A stretch of 64,000 nt of DNA, from assembly GCF_000718165.1 (NCBI RefSeq), contig NZ_JOEY01000036.1:38295-102294 (forward strand), read 5' to 3'. Shown in pieces: positions 63,479 to 64,000 of this stretch (the stretch's first letter is position 1; every line of letters begins with the position of its first letter). Both the position numbers and the translations under genes were made by a program. The notes beneath the pieces were generated by a model. The model searched no databases and was not told the DNA's origin. It saw only the letters and a list, made by a program, of their open reading frames with translations. Source of the stretch: Streptomyces fulvoviolaceus (GTDB lineage Bacteria > Actinomycetota > Actinomycetes > Streptomycetales > Streptomycetaceae).

Positions 63479-64000
63479 TCAGCGGGCCAGCGGCAGCGCC
63501 GCCAGTTCGGCCACGATCATGGTGAGCGGGCCGAACAGGGCGAGCAGTGCGCCGGCGCGGAGGGCGGCGGCACTGCGCAGCATCGTGGCGGGGGCGCCGA
63601 GCCGCAGCAGCGCGGCCGTGGTGTCCGCGCGGGCGTGCTTGGCCTCCACGGCGGCGGTGAGCAGCGTCGCGATCGTGCAGCCGGTCACCAGGAGCAGGCC
63701 GAGGGTGGTCAGCGGTCCGAAGTCCGGGCCGCCCGTGTCGTACACGGCCGACATGGCGTACGTCCCCGACGCGACCGCGCAGACGACGCCCAGGGGGCGG
63801 CCGATACGGGCGGCCTCCGCCATGAGGACCCGTCCCGCGAGGAGGCGCAGGGCGCCGGGGCGGGCGGTCTGGAGGAGGCGGCCGCAGAGGTGGGTGAGGC
63901 CGGGGCCGGCGATCGCCAGGCCGACGGCGGTGAGGACCCATCCGAGGAGGACGGAGGCGGGGCCGGTGGGGGCGAGGCCGCCGGGGAGGGTGAGGGGGGT
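63479..64000 (-). CDS. Multi-pass membrane protein, C-terminal part (FtsX-like permease)
   Basis: The frame is open from the right edge to a stop at 63479, so only the last 173 codons are present. Three or four hydrophobic segments are seen (SVLLGWVLTAVGLAIAGPGL, PLGVVCAVASGTYAMSAVY, PLTTLGLLLVTGCTIATLLT, ALFGPLTMIVAELAALPLA). The middle loop EAKHARADTTAALLRLGAPA matches the regulator-like loop between helices of FtsX/MacB-type ABC permeases. The partner ATPase is not in the window. Confidence 0.7.
   Translation of the reverse strand, partial: TPLTLPGGLAPTGPASVLLGWVLTAVGLAIAGPGLTHLCGRLLQTARPGALRLLAGRVLMAEAARIGRPLGVVCAVASGTYAMSAVYDTGGPDFGPLTTLGLLLVTGCTIATLLTAAVEAKHARADTTAALLRLGAPATMLRSAAALRAGALLALFGPLTMIVAELAALPLAR

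Overview
The window is ordinary core chromosome of a Streptomyces-type actinomycete. The DNA is very GC-rich, GTG starts are frequent, and the gene order (recG-rsmD-coaD ... rnc-mutM ... smc ... ftsY ... nsdA-amtB-glnK-glnD-ffh ... rpsP-rimM-trmD-rplS-sipWXYZ ... comM-dprA-whiG ... rpsB-tsf-pyrH-frr-cdsA-rlmN) is the one known from Streptomyces genomes. Most genes lie on the plus strand. No tRNA, rRNA, CRISPR array, complete transposon or antibiotic cluster was seen.

Layout. 0-11 kb: the start of an Hsp90-like gene, recG carrying an intein, rsmD, coaD, a DivIVA-like coiled-coil gene, yceD-rpmF-rnc, mutM, an HxlR regulator, a membrane-anchored CAP protein, acyP and a small conserved gene. 11-21 kb: smc, a sugar permease, an F420-type oxidoreductase, a dead NCS1 permease, ftsY and a small primase/polymerase-domain gene. 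21-30 kb: nsdA, a lone secreted Cys-containing protein followed by a decayed second copy of the nsdA 3' end, then amtB-glnK-glnD and ffh. 30-36 kb: an FtsH-like protease, a methyltransferase, proS and an HEXXH protein. 36-43 kb: the rpsP-KH-rimM-trmD-rplS ribosome/tRNA block and four type I signal peptidases, then Nudix and DUF2469 genes. 43-49 kb: yraN, comM, dprA, whiG, a TetR regulator and an M23 peptidase. 49-56 kb: rpsB, tsf, pyrH, frr and cdsA (whose last 25 codons are repeated downstream), an SRPBCC protein and rlmN. 56-64 kb: a TPP riboswitch and thiBPQ transporter, a DinB/mycothiol-type protein, an LAETG cell-wall protein, a LOG-family protein, a VOC protein and the end of a membrane protein.

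How the genes work together. The window links translation (ribosomal proteins, EF-Ts, RRF, tRNA/rRNA modification), protein export (Ffh, FtsY, four signal peptidases), chromosome handling (SMC, RecG, DprA, ComM), nitrogen sensing (AmtB-GlnK-GlnD) and development (WhiG, NsdA). 

The most unusual items are: (1) a class 3 (W-C-T motif) intein with a LAGLIDADG endonuclease exactly in the RecG Walker A motif; (2) an imperfect duplication of the nsdA 3' end bracketing an unrecognised secreted protein; (3) a codon-diverged duplicate of the cdsA 3' end; (4) a Streptomyces interspersed-repeat sequence embedded in frame in the SMC hinge. All motif readings were made by eye. Nothing was searched against a database.
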